This document shows, piece after piece, positions 18,441-28,180 of a stretch of 43,835 nt of DNA (position 1 is the stretch's first letter; every line of letters starts with the position of its first letter). The stretch comes from Oscillospiraceae bacterium (GTDB lineage Bacteria > Bacillota > Clostridia > Oscillospirales > Oscillospiraceae). Location of the stretch: positions 1-43,835 of the forward strand of contig JAFSJE010000022.1 of NCBI GenBank assembly GCA_017439425.1. The letters run 5' to 3'. The notes beneath the pieces are model-generated. The model was not told the origin of the DNA. It saw only the letters and a program-made list of their open reading frames with translations, and made no database searches. The translations under genes were made by a program, and so were the position numbers.

Positions 18441-21056
18441 TTATTTAAGTCCTGCGAGGGTCTCCTCGAGGTTCTTGATGAGCGCGCGGAGCTTTTCGGC
18501 TCTGTCACGCTCGACCTGAACAACGGCTTCAGGCGCGCGGGAAACGAAGCTCTCATTGGCGAGCTTGCGCTCCTGGTTCTCAAGGAAGCCGCGGTTCTTC
18601 TTGAGCTCCTGCTCGATTCTTGCGCGCTCCTTGTCAAGATCGACAAGCTCTGCCATCGGAAGCGCCATCTTTGCGTATGCGGAGTTGATGACAACATAGC
18701 CGTCACCGCCGATATCAGCGTCAGCGCCGAAGATATCTACCTCGCTTGCGGAGGCGAGGCGCTCAAAGTACATTTCCGTACCCTTGAAGGCTTCGGGATA
18801 TGCGGTGGAAACGATGACCTTTGCCTTCTTGGATGGCGGGACGTTCATCTCAGCGCGGCGGGAACGGATAGCGCTGATGGACTCCATGACCATCTCAAAG
18901 TCGCGCTCCTCAGTCGGGAAGCTGAGCGCGTCGGTGTATTCGGGGAATTTTGCGATGATAAGCGCCTCTTCGTTGTGCGGAAGCGCATCGTAAATCTCCT
19001 CGGTGATAAACGGCATAAACGGGTGAAGAAGCTTGAGTATCTCTGTGAGAACGTAGAGAAGAACGTGCTGAACGTCCTCATCGCCTGCCTGAAGGCGCGG
19101 CTTGGAGAGCTCGATATACCAGTCGCAGAAGGTATCCCAGATGAAATCGTAGATCTTCTGAGCGGCAACGCCGAGCTCATAGCTGTCGAGATTGTCCGTG
19201 ACCTCTTTTGCGAGGGTATTGAGCTTGGAGAGAACCCACTTATCGGGAAGCTCGAGCTTCTCGGGAAGCTTGTTCTCCGTAACCGTGAGGTTCATCATAA
19301 CGAAGCGGCTTGCATTCCAGATCTTGTTGCAGAAGTTGCGCATAGCCTCGCACTTCTCCTCATAGAAGCGCATATCGTTTCCGGGGCTGTTTCCGGTAAT
19401 GAGGTTGAAGCGAAGCGCGTCGGCGCCGTACTTATCGGCAATAACGAGCGGATCAATGCCGTTTCCGAGGGATTTGGACATCTTTCTGCCGAGGCTGTCG
19501 CGGACTATACCGTGGATAAAGACCTTGTCGAACGGCTGCTTTTTCATATGCTCCATACCGGAGAAGATCATTCTGGAAACCCAGAAGAAGATTATATCGT
19601 AGCCGGTGACGAGCACGCTCGTAGGATAGAAATAGTCGAGATCCTCGGTCTTGTCGGGCCAGCCGAGAGTGCTGAACGGCCAAAGTGCAGACGAAAACCA
19701 AGTGTCGAGAACATCCTCCTCACGGGTAAGGTGAGTGCTGCCGCACTTCTCGCACTTTGTCGGGTCCTCTCTGCTGACGTTTATATGATTGCAGTCGTCG
19801 CAGTACCAGGCGGGAATCTGATGACCCCACCAGAGCTGACGGGAGATGCACCAATCGTGGACGTTATTCATCCAGTTGAGATAGGTTTTCGAAAAGCGCT
19901 CGGGGATATACTTTACCGTTCCGTCCTCAACAACGCGGATTGCGTCCTTTGCGAGCGGCTTCATCTTTACAAACCACTGAGCGGAGATAAGCGGCTCAAC
20001 GTCGTTGTGGCAGCGATAGCAGGTGCCGACGTTGTGGCTGTAATCCTCGACCTTGACGAGATAGCCCTCTCTCTCGAGATCCTCAACGATCTTCTTGCGG
20101 CACTCGTAGCGGTCAAGTCCTTCATATGCGCCGCCGTTTTCGTTGATGGTGCCGTTATCTGCAATAACGCGGATTACCTCGAGGTTGTGTCTTAGTCCGA
20201 CCTCAAAGTCGTTGGGGTCGTGCGCCGGGGTCATCTTGACTGCGCCGGTACCGAAGCCTATCTCGCAGTATTCGTCGCCTACAATGGGGATCTCCCTGCC
20301 GACAAGCGGAAGAATGCAGGTCTTGCCGATAAGGTGCTTATGTTTATCATCCTCGGGGTTGACAGCTACGCCGGTATCTCCGAGCATAGTCTCAGGACGA
20401 GTCGTTGCGACAACAATCTCGCCCGAGCCGTCGGAGAGCGGATAGCGGATGTGCCAGAGATGGCCGGGCTTGTCAACATACTCAACTTCAGCGTCGGAGA
20501 GCGCCGTAAGGCAGTGCGGGCACCAGTTGATGATGCGGCTGCCCTTGTAAATGAGGCCTTTCTCATAGAGGGAAACGAACGCCTCGCGGACGGCCTTCGC
20601 GCATACATCGTCCATAGTGAAGCGGCTGCGCTCCCAATCGCAGGAAACGCCCATCTTCTTCTGCTGCTCGACAATGCGGCTGCCGTACATTTCCTTCCAA
20701 GCCCAGACGCGCTCAAGGAACTTCTCTCTGCCGAGGTCATAGCGGGTAAGGCCCTCCTTGACTCTCAGCTCCTCCTCTACCTTTATCTGGGTCGCAATAC
20801 CGGCGTGGTCAACGCCGGGAAGCCACATAGCATTGTAGCCCTGCATACGCTTATATCTTGTAAGGATATCCTGCAAGGTGCAGTCAAGCGCGTGTCCCAT
20901 GTGGAGCTGGCCTGTAACATTGGGTGGCGGCATAACGATGGAAAATGGCTTTTTGGACTCATCGCGCTCGGCGTGGAAATACCCCTTCTCCATCCACATA
21001 TCGTAAATTTTTGATTCGACCTCTTTTGGGTCGTAGATTTTCGGAAGCTCTTTCAT
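18441..21056 (-). CDS. valS: Valine--tRNA ligase
   Basis: Charges tRNA-Val in the cytoplasm. The 871 aa class I synthetase shows the HIGH motif as [12 protein letters not shown] near residue 45, the editing (CP1) domain with [18 protein letters not shown], the [14 protein letters not shown] signature, the anticodon-binding domain and the C-terminal ValS coiled coil ([20 protein letters not shown] onward). I start at the ATG at 21056, nine bases after GGAG (21066-21069); a longer start at 21071 has no ribosome site, since that GGAG lies within it. A perfect consensus promoter lies 40 bases upstream and the leader is too short for a T-box. Confidence 0.97.
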   Translation of the reverse strand: MKELPKIYDPKEVESKIYDMWMEKGYFHAERDESKKPFSIVMPPPNVTGQLHMGHALDCTLQDILTRYKRMQGYNAMWLPGVDHAGIATQIKVEEELRVKEGLTRYDLGREKFLERVWAWKEMYGSRIVEQQKKMGVSCDWERSRFTMDDVCAKAVREAFVSLYEKGLIYKGSRIINWCPHCLTALSDAEVEYVDKPGHLWHIRYPLSDGSGEIVVATTRPETMLGDTGVAVNPEDDKHKHLIGKTCILPLVGREIPIVGDEYCEIGFGTGAVKMTPAHDPNDFEVGLRHNLEVIRVIADNGTINENGGAYEGLDRYECRKKIVEDLEREGYLVKVEDYSHNVGTCYRCHNDVEPLISAQWFVKMKPLAKDAIRVVEDGTVKYIPERFSKTYLNWMNNVHDWCISRQLWWGHQIPAWYCDDCNHINVSREDPTKCEKCGSTHLTREEDVLDTWFSSALWPFSTLGWPDKTEDLDYFYPTSVLVTGYDIIFFWVSRMIFSGMEHMKKQPFDKVFIHGIVRDSLGRKMSKSLGNGIDPLVIADKYGADALRFNLITGNSPGNDMRFYEEKCEAMRNFCNKIWNASRFVMMNLTVTENKLPEKLELPDKWVLSKLNTLAKEVTDNLDSYELGVAAQKIYDFIWDTFCDWYIELSKPRLQAGDEDVQHVLLYVLTEILKLLHPFMPFITEEIYDALPHNEEALIIAKFPEYTDALSFPTEERDFEMVMESISAIRSRRAEMNVPPSKKAKVIVSTAYPEAFKGTEMYFERLASASEVDIFGADADIGGDGYVVINSAYAKMALPMAELVDLDKERARIEQELKKNRGFLENQERKLANESFVSRAPEAVVQVERDRAEKLRALIKNLEETLAGLK

Positions 21057-21093
21057 TCTTTCTGTCTCCATTAGAATAAAATTTAACTAATAA

Positions 21094-21122
21094 ATTATAG
21101 TCAATAAGAGCTAAATTGTCAA
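21094..21122 (-). promoter_or_regulatory. perfect consensus sigma-A promoter of valS
   Basis: TTGACA (21117-21122), exactly 17 bases, TATAAT (21094-21099) on the minus strand. The start point would be near 21087, leaving about 30 bases of leader. Confidence 0.88.
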
Positions 21123-21136
21123 GCATTATGCAATAA

Positions 21137-21168
21137 ATGAGCCGCTTACCCTGAGATAAGCGGCTCAT
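21137..21168 (-). terminator. hairpin after the receiver-like gene
   Basis: A perfect 12-bp stem (21137-21148 with 21157-21168), eight-base loop. Only TTATTG follows on the minus strand, so it is a weak or factor-aided terminator; it separates the secreted-protein operon from valS. Confidence 0.6.
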
Positions 21169-21199
21169 AGCGCCGAAGCATAATAGAATATCTCCTGCC

Positions 21200-21583
21200 T
21201 TAAATGCTGTCGAGCACTGCAACAAGATAATTGTCTGTCGCAGAGGTGAAAATGAAGCTCTCAATGCTGCCCTGCTGCTTTGCGCGCTTTACGCCGTTGA
21301 CGATTTTCTCCGGCGCGTAGTCATCTACGATGAATATTGCCTTGCAGTCCGGGCAGCTTTTTTGAAGGCGCCCTATCTGATCTTCCCTATCCTCCGGACG
21401 GCGTGGGCTGTAATCCGTAATATCCATAAGAACGGTTACGGGCTTCAGTGCTCTCGCTTTGTCGATGGTCTCCTCAGGACTCAGAGATACGACGACAGAA
21501 ACGTCGCTGAGCTCCTGACTTATGAGGCGACAGATAGCGGCTCCGTACAGCTCAGACTGCATATCAAGTATCACAGTCCTCAA
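21200..21583 (-). CDS. Single-domain receiver-like protein
   Basis: A 127 aa soluble protein with the alternating beta-alpha pattern of a CheY-like receiver and no output domain. A possible phospho-acceptor Asp is present (VTVLMDITDYS, D54). The usual pair of acidic residues near the N-terminus is reduced (VILDMQSE keeps one), and the conserved Lys of the fifth strand is not evident (SIESFIFTSA), so phosphorylation is doubtful. The ATG overlaps the preceding lipoprotein gene (ATGA), so a cytosolic regulator is made from the same mRNA as three exported proteins. A binding or pseudo-receiver role linked to the kinase operon upstream is inference. Confidence 0.65.
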   Translation of the reverse strand: MRTVILDMQSELYGAAICRLISQELSDVSVVVSLSPEETIDKARALKPVTVLMDITDYSPRRPEDREDQIGRLQKSCPDCKAIFIVDDYAPEKIVNGVKRAKQQGSIESFIFTSATDNYLVAVLDSI

Positions 21584-23178
21584 TATCCGCTCCCCTCCTC
21601 CACTCTCTCAAAGAAATCATCAGGGTCGGTGTCGCCGAAGAACAGCATACCATATCCGAATTCGTTTATGCTGATGCGGATTATCCTTCCGTCCTCAGAG
21701 AGAAAATCGATATATGTACGCTTATCGGTTTTGAGCGGAGTAAGCTCGATGCCGCCTGCAACAGTGGTAAAGCCTCCGTCAGCTGTATAGAGCCGTTCGG
21801 TCTTTCGCGGTGTGACAGTGCTTCCGCTGAGCTTGAATTCATCGGAGATAAGCTCCGGAACTCCGTTATCGCCGATTCTGTACATTCCTGCAGTGTCGAG
21901 ATAAAACTCATCGCCGTAATAGAATTCGTTGGAGAGCATTTTAAGGTGCTCGGTGTCATAGCACATCTCGTCAGCAAAAGCGAGCTCAGTGTCGGCGACA
22001 AACGTGATCTTGTCGCTTCCAAGCTCATAGACCTTTCCGAGGCGCGAGACATCGCCAACGGGAACGCGCAGATAGACGTAATAGGTGCCGTTTTTCTTAA
22101 TAAGCCAGCAGGTAGGGCTGTAACCATAGAACTCCTCCGACATATCAATGCCGTTTACGCTGACAGTCCAGAAGCCGGTGTACTCTACCTCGTCGAGATC
22201 CCAGTACATGGATATAACGTGGTTCTCATCCGGAGTGTATGTCACGCCGTACTCCATCGGAATGATCCAGGAATCAGACTGCGTCATGCACTCGGGCTTC
22301 ACAAGGTCGGGATAGTCGAAGTAGCTCAAAAATACGATGTGCCCGTCCTTTTCGCTGCTGATCGTATCGCCGTTCACCATCACCATTACGCCTCCGTTTG
22401 CGAGCGCAAAGGAAACGGAGCCGTCGCCGGTATCGACAGAATTCTTTATGATCTCGAGAGCGTCGGGATAGAACTCCGTGAACGGATAGTTATACTGGAA
22501 CGCCTTGAAGATAATCTCTCCGAGCGAGTCGGTTTCAATAAATGCAGTTTTGAAAGTGTCCATTCCGCCGTTTTTATCAAGGTTAACAGCAAAATATGTG
22601 ACGCTTTCAAGCTCGAGGCGCGGATCGCTCAGCCACGCTTTGACATAGTAAGAGATATAGTCCTCGTCACAGCGGGTCATATAGAGCGCTCTTTCTATGG
22701 AGTACCAACCGTGATCGTCAGCACTCATCTGCGCGGAATATTTGAGCGTTTCGGCATCGGCGGAGGTCATATAGCTGAGATTGTTTGAGAGCTGCTTTAT
22801 CGACTCCTGCAATGCCGGAGATAGCTCCGGAGCTTCCTGCATATCCCCCCATGTTTCGTAGCCCGGAGTCAGCACAGGGCCTCTCGCGGAGATATATATT
22901 CCGCGCTCGTCAGGAGCCATTGAATACTCGTAGGATACAGTGACGTCAACCTCTTTTGGAGCCGTCTGAACCTCGGGAGCGGGCTTGGGCTCTGTATTAA
23001 CCGGCGGATTCTCCGGAGCGGGCTCGTCCGACGGCTTCTCGTTCGAAGGCGCAGGCTCTTCCGTCTTGGGCTTGTCTGTCGAAATCGGCTTGTTCTCCGG
23101 CTGAGAAGGGCTTGACATACATCCGAAAAGCATCAAAAGCGCAAGCAGGCAAGCAAATATTCTTATGACTTTATTCAT
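21580..23178 (-). CDS. Putative lipoprotein, function unknown
   Basis: A 532 aa exported protein with a lipoprotein signal (MNKVIRIFACLLALLMLFGC, lipobox LFGC) followed by a proline- and glutamate-rich linker of about 60 residues and a large acidic, aromatic-rich domain of mixed beta character. No catalytic motif was recognised. I start at ATG 23178, which begins a normal signal peptide and has GGTGG upstream; an ATG at 23193 inside the previous gene would add five residues and has poor spacing. It is third in a four-gene minus-strand operon (1090 aa beta-helix protein, lipoprotein, this, receiver-like protein). Confidence 0.72.
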   Translation of the reverse strand: MNKVIRIFACLLALLMLFGCMSSPSQPENKPISTDKPKTEEPAPSNEKPSDEPAPENPPVNTEPKPAPEVQTAPKEVDVTVSYEYSMAPDERGIYISARGPVLTPGYETWGDMQEAPELSPALQESIKQLSNNLSYMTSADAETLKYSAQMSADDHGWYSIERALYMTRCDEDYISYYVKAWLSDPRLELESVTYFAVNLDKNGGMDTFKTAFIETDSLGEIIFKAFQYNYPFTEFYPDALEIIKNSVDTGDGSVSFALANGGVMVMVNGDTISSEKDGHIVFLSYFDYPDLVKPECMTQSDSWIIPMEYGVTYTPDENHVISMYWDLDEVEYTGFWTVSVNGIDMSEEFYGYSPTCWLIKKNGTYYVYLRVPVGDVSRLGKVYELGSDKITFVADTELAFADEMCYDTEHLKMLSNEFYYGDEFYLDTAGMYRIGDNGVPELISDEFKLSGSTVTPRKTERLYTADGGFTTVAGGIELTPLKTDKRTYIDFLSEDGRIIRISINEFGYGMLFFGDTDPDDFFERVEEGSGY

Positions 23179-23183
23179 AATTC

Positions 23184-24176
23184 TTACCACCATACCTCGC
23201 TCGGGTATTCAGTCGGGATATCCTCCTCAGTGAAGCCGAAATACTCCGCTATATATTCGAGTGTGAAGTCCTTATAATACTCCTGAAGCTCCTTTGAGAA
23301 GCCCGGATCCTCATTAGTCCAGCCTTGATCTCCGAAGCGGCGCACATTGACAACGAAAAGGAATGAGCCGTTATCGTCCTCGACCGTAATCTCAAAATGC
23401 ATTGTGCCGTTTTCAACAGTCGCAACGACGTTGTAGAAGTAGTTGGGGCCCCAAGTGCCGTCGATGGTCATGGTATTCTCATAGAAATCGAGGTCACAGT
23501 CGAGGTCTGTGAAGTGATAATTGCCCGCGTCAAGTCCGATGAACGCATTGACGCCGCCGGTGTTGCAGAGGAACCTTGCGATAACGTTGGAGTAATTGCC
23601 CTCGATATCGGCATAAGCGCCGGTGCAGTTTATGTACTTTCCAAGGCCCTGCCAGTCGCCGGTAAAGATTGCGTCGGCTCTCAGCGGAGGCTCGGGACGG
23701 ACGATGTCATCGCCTCTGCCGTAGTAATACTCATAGGTGAAATCATCTGTCGGGTCACCGTTATAGAGGCTGAGATAATTGCCGTCGATGTGGCCGGTGT
23801 AATCTATCTCCATGCCCATGTAGGACTCCTTCATGGTAACGTCGTTTCCGTTCTGAGTCCAGGTTACGTCAAGCTCAAGGTCGTCGCGAAGGTGCTTACC
23901 CTTTCCACCCTTTTCCAGGATAAGAGTAAACGGGGTCTCATAATCTCCGCTGCCGTCTCCGACGGTGCGCTGACACAGACCGGTCCACTCTCCCTCGACA
24001 GAGTTGGAGCTTGCCTCATTATCTGTGGGCTTGGAAGAGTCGGCTGCGGGCTTTGTATCGGCTGCGGAAGTGGGTTTATCATTGGCTTTGGGTGCGTCGG
24101 TGCCGCCACCGCCTCCGCAGGCGCAGAGCGAGAGCACGAGAACGAGTGAAAGAATGACTGCCAACGCTTTTTTCAT
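23184..24176 (-). CDS. Putative lipoprotein, function unknown
   Basis: A 330 aa exported lipoprotein: signal peptide with lipobox LSLCAC, a glycine run, then a Lys/Thr/Ser/Asp-rich linker to about residue 58. Two beta-rich modules of similar look follow (EGEWTGLCQRT... and FTGDWQGLGKYIN...), each starting with a GxWxG-type pattern as in lipocalin-like or DUF-type beta-barrels, which suggests an internal duplication; this is visual inference. A strong AAAGGAGG site precedes the ATG. It is 14 bases downstream of the 1090 aa gene and overlaps the next gene's alternative start. Confidence 0.75.
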   Translation of the reverse strand: MKKALAVILSLVLVLSLCACGGGGGTDAPKANDKPTSAADTKPAADSSKPTDNEASSNSVEGEWTGLCQRTVGDGSGDYETPFTLILEKGGKGKHLRDDLELDVTWTQNGNDVTMKESYMGMEIDYTGHIDGNYLSLYNGDPTDDFTYEYYYGRGDDIVRPEPPLRADAIFTGDWQGLGKYINCTGAYADIEGNYSNVIARFLCNTGGVNAFIGLDAGNYHFTDLDCDLDFYENTMTIDGTWGPNYFYNVVATVENGTMHFEITVEDDNGSFLFVVNVRRFGDQGWTNEDPGFSKELQEYYKDFTLEYIAEYFGFTEEDIPTEYPSEVWW

Positions 24177-24190
24177 TTTCTTTTCCTCCT

Positions 24191-27100
24191 TTAATCTGCA
24201 CTTGAATAGAGCTTATTTGTCTCGATATACACTCCGCGCTCACTCGTCCAGCCGACGTTGAAGCCGAGAGCATTGCCGAGGTCGCGAAGCTGGAAATATG
24301 TATGCGCGCCCTTTTCAGTGTTTATATAAAACGCCGTTAAGGGCTGAGGAATACCGTCCACCCCGGTGTCGTTCATATTCGCAACGTAAGGCTTTTCTCC
24401 GGTAAAAGGAATCACGCCCTCAGTGCCGTTTGTGTGAGTGTACGCCGTGCGCGTCTCGCAGTTTGTTCCGACGCCCTGTACATACACCACGTCGAACTGC
24501 GCGTTCGTTCCGTTCAGAAGCGAGGCTATGTCGCGAAGCCGGACGTAGTTTGTGCCGTTTTTGTTCTTGTCAAGCAGCATATACATCTGTATATCTACCT
24601 TTTTGCCGTCAATCTCGATAGTCTGATGGTTTTCGTATGCTGTTCCTGAGGCGGGTATCTCCTTGCGCTCTATCGGCATTGTCTGAAGAGACTGCCCGTT
24701 CTTGACCTCAAGCTCCGTCGCCGGGAATTTATAGGTAATGGTGGCGGTATTGCCGCTTATAGATACCTTTGCCTTCTGGAAGTTTACGGTCGCATTTACC
24801 TTATCCGCAAACTCAAAACCATCGTTAAGCTTCACTTTTGCAGTAAATGTGTACTCCTTGCCGCCATCAAACGCTCCGGAAGCATCATAGCTCGCGCTTA
24901 CAGCGGTGAGAGCAGCGGTATTGAGAACATCGAAGTCGGTCTCCGGCTCGTTTCCGGTCATCGGAGGCATTACGCTGACGAGCGCTATATCGCTGACCTT
25001 ATTGGCGTCCGCGACAACAACGGCGTTGACGGAGAACCATACGTTGCCGCCCTCTACTATTATTCCCTCATAGGAAGCGGCGGAGTAATAAGTGATTGCA
25101 TCGTCGGCAACGAAGTTGGAATCAGTCGAACAATCGAAGCTTATATCGTAGGCAGTGCCCGGCTGAATCTTTGTGCTCCAGAATGCATCGAGGCTGCTCG
25201 CTCCCCTGACGAGCTGCCAGCCGCCGGAGAGGGTCTTGCGGACGTAGACCTCATCATCCTTGCCGTGGGTCTTAATTGTTGCCTGGATGTTGCTGCTATC
25301 CTTGTAATTAACTGTTGCGGTGACTCCCTCAAGATACTCTCCCATCGTAGAGCCGCCAACCATCGAAGGAAGCGTGATGAAAGCCTCAGCCTTCGGAACG
25401 GGGTTTATTTTGTATGTGGTCTCTATCACAAGGTCGTCACCCTGCTGCGTCTGTATTGAAGTTGCGGCGCAGTTTACCTTGGCATAGGGGCTGAAATAGT
25501 AGCCGTCATTTGCCTTTACGCGAACAACAATCTCGTAGCTTTCGCCCGCGTTATACTGAGAACCGGCGTTGATAAAATATCCGGTGGTCGAGCTTGCAAT
25601 ATGCCAGCTTGTGATGGTTGCCATATCGGTAAATTCAGGCAACAGCTTCGGCTGAGGAATGGTGCCGCCGACAACTGCTACGGGAATATCCACAACAAGA
25701 CCGTTTATCTTTACTTTGCCGTTTTCCTTATCGTAGCTGTGACCGCAGTCGCAGGTGAATGTCGTAACAGCGCCGAAATCGCTCGAAACGTAGGAGTGCT
25801 TCTCCTCCGCTATTTTTACACCGCAAACAGAGCACTGCTGATAATGTGTCGCTTCATCATAGTGCCATGACCAGTCCTCATTCAGTTCGTGATTGCACTC
25901 AAACGGGAAAAGCTGACTCCACACGACGGCATAGGTGCCGTCGGAAGAAAGCTGAACAAGAGCTGGATTCGAGCCGAGAATAGCAAACTTTGTTGCGTTT
26001 GTGAACTTATACCCGCGCTTTGCGTTGACTGTTGCTTTTGCGAGGTAATTGCCGAAACGCACCTCATGTGCGCCGGTGATGAGCTCGTTATCTCTGTACC
26101 ACATTGTGCTGACAGAGGCGATCCTGTCATCATTGACCGTTATTGTGTTCTGGTCAATGGTCATATTCTTAGCCATAGTACCGAGAAGCGCGACTGTGGA
26201 AATGTTTGTCACATCGGCTAAATCGGCAGGAGAGTATGTATATACCTGCGATGCCAGCCCGCTGATGGTAAGAGTATGAGCCTCTCCGCCTGCTGTGTTT
26301 TTCATTTTGGAATTTGACCACTGCTCCTGATAGTATGGATTTCCGTCAAGCCATACCCAGTAATCCTCACCGAGCCATTCCTTCGCAACGCCGAGATTTC
26401 CTGCTCCCTGACCATAGTTACCGTAGCCGTGAGAAAGAGCTGAGGCGCCGTAATCACTTCCTTCGTCTGCTAATCTGTCGTATTCAGCGACAAACTGGGT
26501 CATATCAAAACCGTTTCCGGCGTCTATTGACTGATTCGGAACAATTACGTTTTTCAATAGCTGAGTTTTATAGCAGCCTGCATTAAGATGAATGTCAACA
26601 TCTTTGGAAACTCTGATCGCGTCAGCGTTTGCCATTCCGTACATAGTACCGCCGTTTATTGTAAGCTCACCTTCATTTGCAAGCAACGCGGCCGCCCTTG
26701 TGTAAGTAAGTCTGACGTCCATGTATGAGAGCTCAAATTGCATATCGAGATTGCTGTAACCTTTTCCGGTAAGCTTGCCGCCCTCAATGGTTACAGTGCC
26801 GCTGTTCAGTGTAACGGCATTGCCGTTGACGATCTGGTAGGCATTTCCGTCATACCTGCAGGCGATAGCCTTTGCAAGGACGCCGAATGCGATAGTATTA
26901 TTCAGCTGCTGATCGAACATGTCGACTCGCATACCGTTATAAACCCATATTTCTTTAGCGCGTCCGGCTTCGATCTCACCGCTTTTTAGGGTAAATGATC
27001 CGCCGTCAACAACGATGGTATCACGGTATCTGACGTCGCTGTTCGTGTAGTTCGGTGTGTAGCGGTACTTGTTGACGTCGACAATATCTCCGTCCGCCCA

Positions 27101-27463
27101 GAGCTTGCCGGATTGCTTCGTCGAGCTGTCGCGAACGATAAGCTCCGCACCGGCCGGTACGCGAATAAAGGTAAATCTGCCGCTGCCCGTGGCGTTTGCC
27201 TCAACCTTATGCCCGGCAAGGTCGATAGTCTTGGTGCCTCTGCCGAGAGTGATGAAGGTCGAGCCGAGCTCACTTATAGAGGCTGAGGCGATTATATCGT
27301 TCATTATCACGATATCGGCGTCGCCGTCAGCCTCAAGAGCTCGTTTGAGATTTAACTCTCCGTAGATTTCCTTCCTCTCGGCGGCGCTGACATTTACGCT
27401 TAGCGCAGGAGCAAGCGAAAGGAGCATTATAATCGAAAGAACTATTGAAATTGCTTTTTTCAT
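24191..27463 (-). CDS. Large secreted beta-helix protein with Cys-rich module and C-terminal stalk domain
   Basis: A 1090 aa exported protein. Signal peptide at residues 1-27 (ending VNVSAAE). Residues about 30-330 have repeated short strands of the type GGSFTLKSGEIEAG and NSGTVTIEGGKLTG, the look of a right-handed beta-helix. A Cys/His/Trp-rich module follows (CNHELNEDWSWHYDEATH, then CSVCG, and TFTCDCGHSYDK), similar to repeats in surface proteins of gut Firmicutes. Then come three related beta modules, each with an FxGxxY...KxxDGYxF-like pattern. The C-terminal about 130 residues match the copper-amine-oxidase-N-like stalk domain (NYVRLRDIASLLNG ... YFQLRDLGNALGFNVGWT). No LPXTG or SLH anchor is seen. 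It leads the operon; a role in surface attachment or glycan binding is inference. Confidence 0.82.
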   Translation of the reverse strand: MKKAISIVLSIIMLLSLAPALSVNVSAAERKEIYGELNLKRALEADGDADIVIMNDIIASASISELGSTFITLGRGTKTIDLAGHKVEANATGSGRFTFIRVPAGAELIVRDSSTKQSGKLWADGDIVDVNKYRYTPNYTNSDVRYRDTIVVDGGSFTLKSGEIEAGRAKEIWVYNGMRVDMFDQQLNNTIAFGVLAKAIACRYDGNAYQIVNGNAVTLNSGTVTIEGGKLTGKGYSNLDMQFELSYMDVRLTYTRAAALLANEGELTINGGTMYGMANADAIRVSKDVDIHLNAGCYKTQLLKNVIVPNQSIDAGNGFDMTQFVAEYDRLADEGSDYGASALSHGYGNYGQGAGNLGVAKEWLGEDYWVWLDGNPYYQEQWSNSKMKNTAGGEAHTLTISGLASQVYTYSPADLADVTNISTVALLGTMAKNMTIDQNTITVNDDRIASVSTMWYRDNELITGAHEVRFGNYLAKATVNAKRGYKFTNATKFAILGSNPALVQLSSDGTYAVVWSQLFPFECNHELNEDWSWHYDEATHYQQCSVCGVKIAEEKHSYVSSDFGAVTTFTCDCGHSYDKENGKVKINGLVVDIPVAVVGGTIPQPKLLPEFTDMATITSWHIASSTTGYFINAGSQYNAGESYEIVVRVKANDGYYFSPYAKVNCAATSIQTQQGDDLVIETTYKINPVPKAEAFITLPSMVGGSTMGEYLEGVTATVNYKDSSNIQATIKTHGKDDEVYVRKTLSGGWQLVRGASSLDAFWSTKIQPGTAYDISFDCSTDSNFVADDAITYYSAASYEGIIVEGGNVWFSVNAVVVADANKVSDIALVSVMPPMTGNEPETDFDVLNTAALTAVSASYDASGAFDGGKEYTFTAKVKLNDGFEFADKVNATVNFQKAKVSISGNTATITYKFPATELEVKNGQSLQTMPIERKEIPASGTAYENHQTIEIDGKKVDIQMYMLLDKNKNGTNYVRLRDIASLLNGTNAQFDVVYVQGVGTNCETRTAYTHTNGTEGVIPFTGEKPYVANMNDTGVDGIPQPLTAFYINTEKGAHTYFQLRDLGNALGFNVGWTSERGVYIETNKLYSSAD

Positions 27464-27512
27464 ATTCTTTCCTCCCTATATATATTTTTACAAGTACATT
27501 TTATCTCAATAT

Positions 27513-27546
27513 ATAAAAATAGTCACTGGCACAAGTGCCAGTGACT
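27513..27546 (-). terminator. terminator of the signalling operon
   Basis: AGTCACTGGC (27521-27530) pairs with GCCAGTGACT (27537-27546), followed on the minus strand by ATTTTTATA. It separates the regulator gene from the secreted-protein operon downstream. Confidence 0.82.
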
Positions 27547-27550
27547 CAGA

Positions 27551-28180
27551 CTATTCATCCTCGAGCGTTGTAACAATCAGCTTATTTTCGATTAAAGCGG
27601 CAAGAAGCTCGTGCTTATTCTGAAAGCCTCCCTTGTCGACGATCTCATTTATATTCCACCTTACGCCGTTTTTTGTTATTTTCAGCTCCTCTGCGATTTC
27701 ATCGTAGGTCATGCCCTTGACAAATCTTCTCAAAATCGCAAGCTGGCGTGGAGAAATATCATCGGAGAAAAAGCCCTTGAGCTCGACTGAGGGCGAAGCC
27801 TCGGGAAAAACCCGCTCGCCCTTTAAGGTTCTGCGGATAACGTCCATAAGCTCAGCTTCACCGTGATCCTTATACCACAGACTGTCAGCGCCTCCCGCCT
27901 TCGCCCCGGCGAGAATCTCCGGATCAATGAGGCTTGTTACGATCACAACCTTTGTACGCGTGGCGGCCCGTATTCTCTGTCCTGCGGCAAGACCGGAGTG
28001 ATTGTGAAGCGTCTGTACGTCCATAACCACAAGGTCGATCGCGTTTTGCCTGCATACCGCTTCGGCATCAAATGCGTCGCGGTAAACACCGCAGAGCTCA
28101 AAGCCACTCTCATTACGCAGTATCTGAGCAAAATGGTTCTGCATGAACATATTATCTTCCACAAGTAAAGTCTTTATCAT
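27551..28180 (-). CDS. Response regulator with LuxR/NarL-type helix-turn-helix
   Basis: A 209 aa two-component regulator. The receiver domain (residues 1-120) has the acidic pair E8/D9, the phospho-acceptor D54 (LVVMDVQTL), T82 and K104 (LWYKDHG), so it is expected to be phosphorylated. The C-terminal DNA-binding domain has LSPRQ-like DISPRQLAILRRFVKGMTYDEIAEELKITKNGVR, the LuxR pattern. The ATG overlaps the kinase stop as ATGA. A terminator follows, and then the operon for secreted proteins on the same strand, which is a natural candidate target; that link is inference. Confidence 0.92.
   Translation of the reverse strand: MIKTLLVEDNMFMQNHFAQILRNESGFELCGVYRDAFDAEAVCRQNAIDLVVMDVQTLHNHSGLAAGQRIRAATRTKVVIVTSLIDPEILAGAKAGGADSLWYKDHGEAELMDVIRRTLKGERVFPEASPSVELKGFFSDDISPRQLAILRRFVKGMTYDEIAEELKITKNGVRWNINEIVDKGGFQNKHELLAALIENKLIVTTLEDE

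Noticed and set aside
18975-20195. 406-codon plus-strand frame opposite valS, with another of 264 codons at 20220-21014
   Set aside because: Both are shadows of valS, whose full set of class I motifs is present on the minus strand.
21057-21199. Possible T-box leader for valS
   Set aside because: The perfect promoter at 21094-21122 leaves a leader of only about 30 bases; the hairpin at 21137-21168 is upstream of it.
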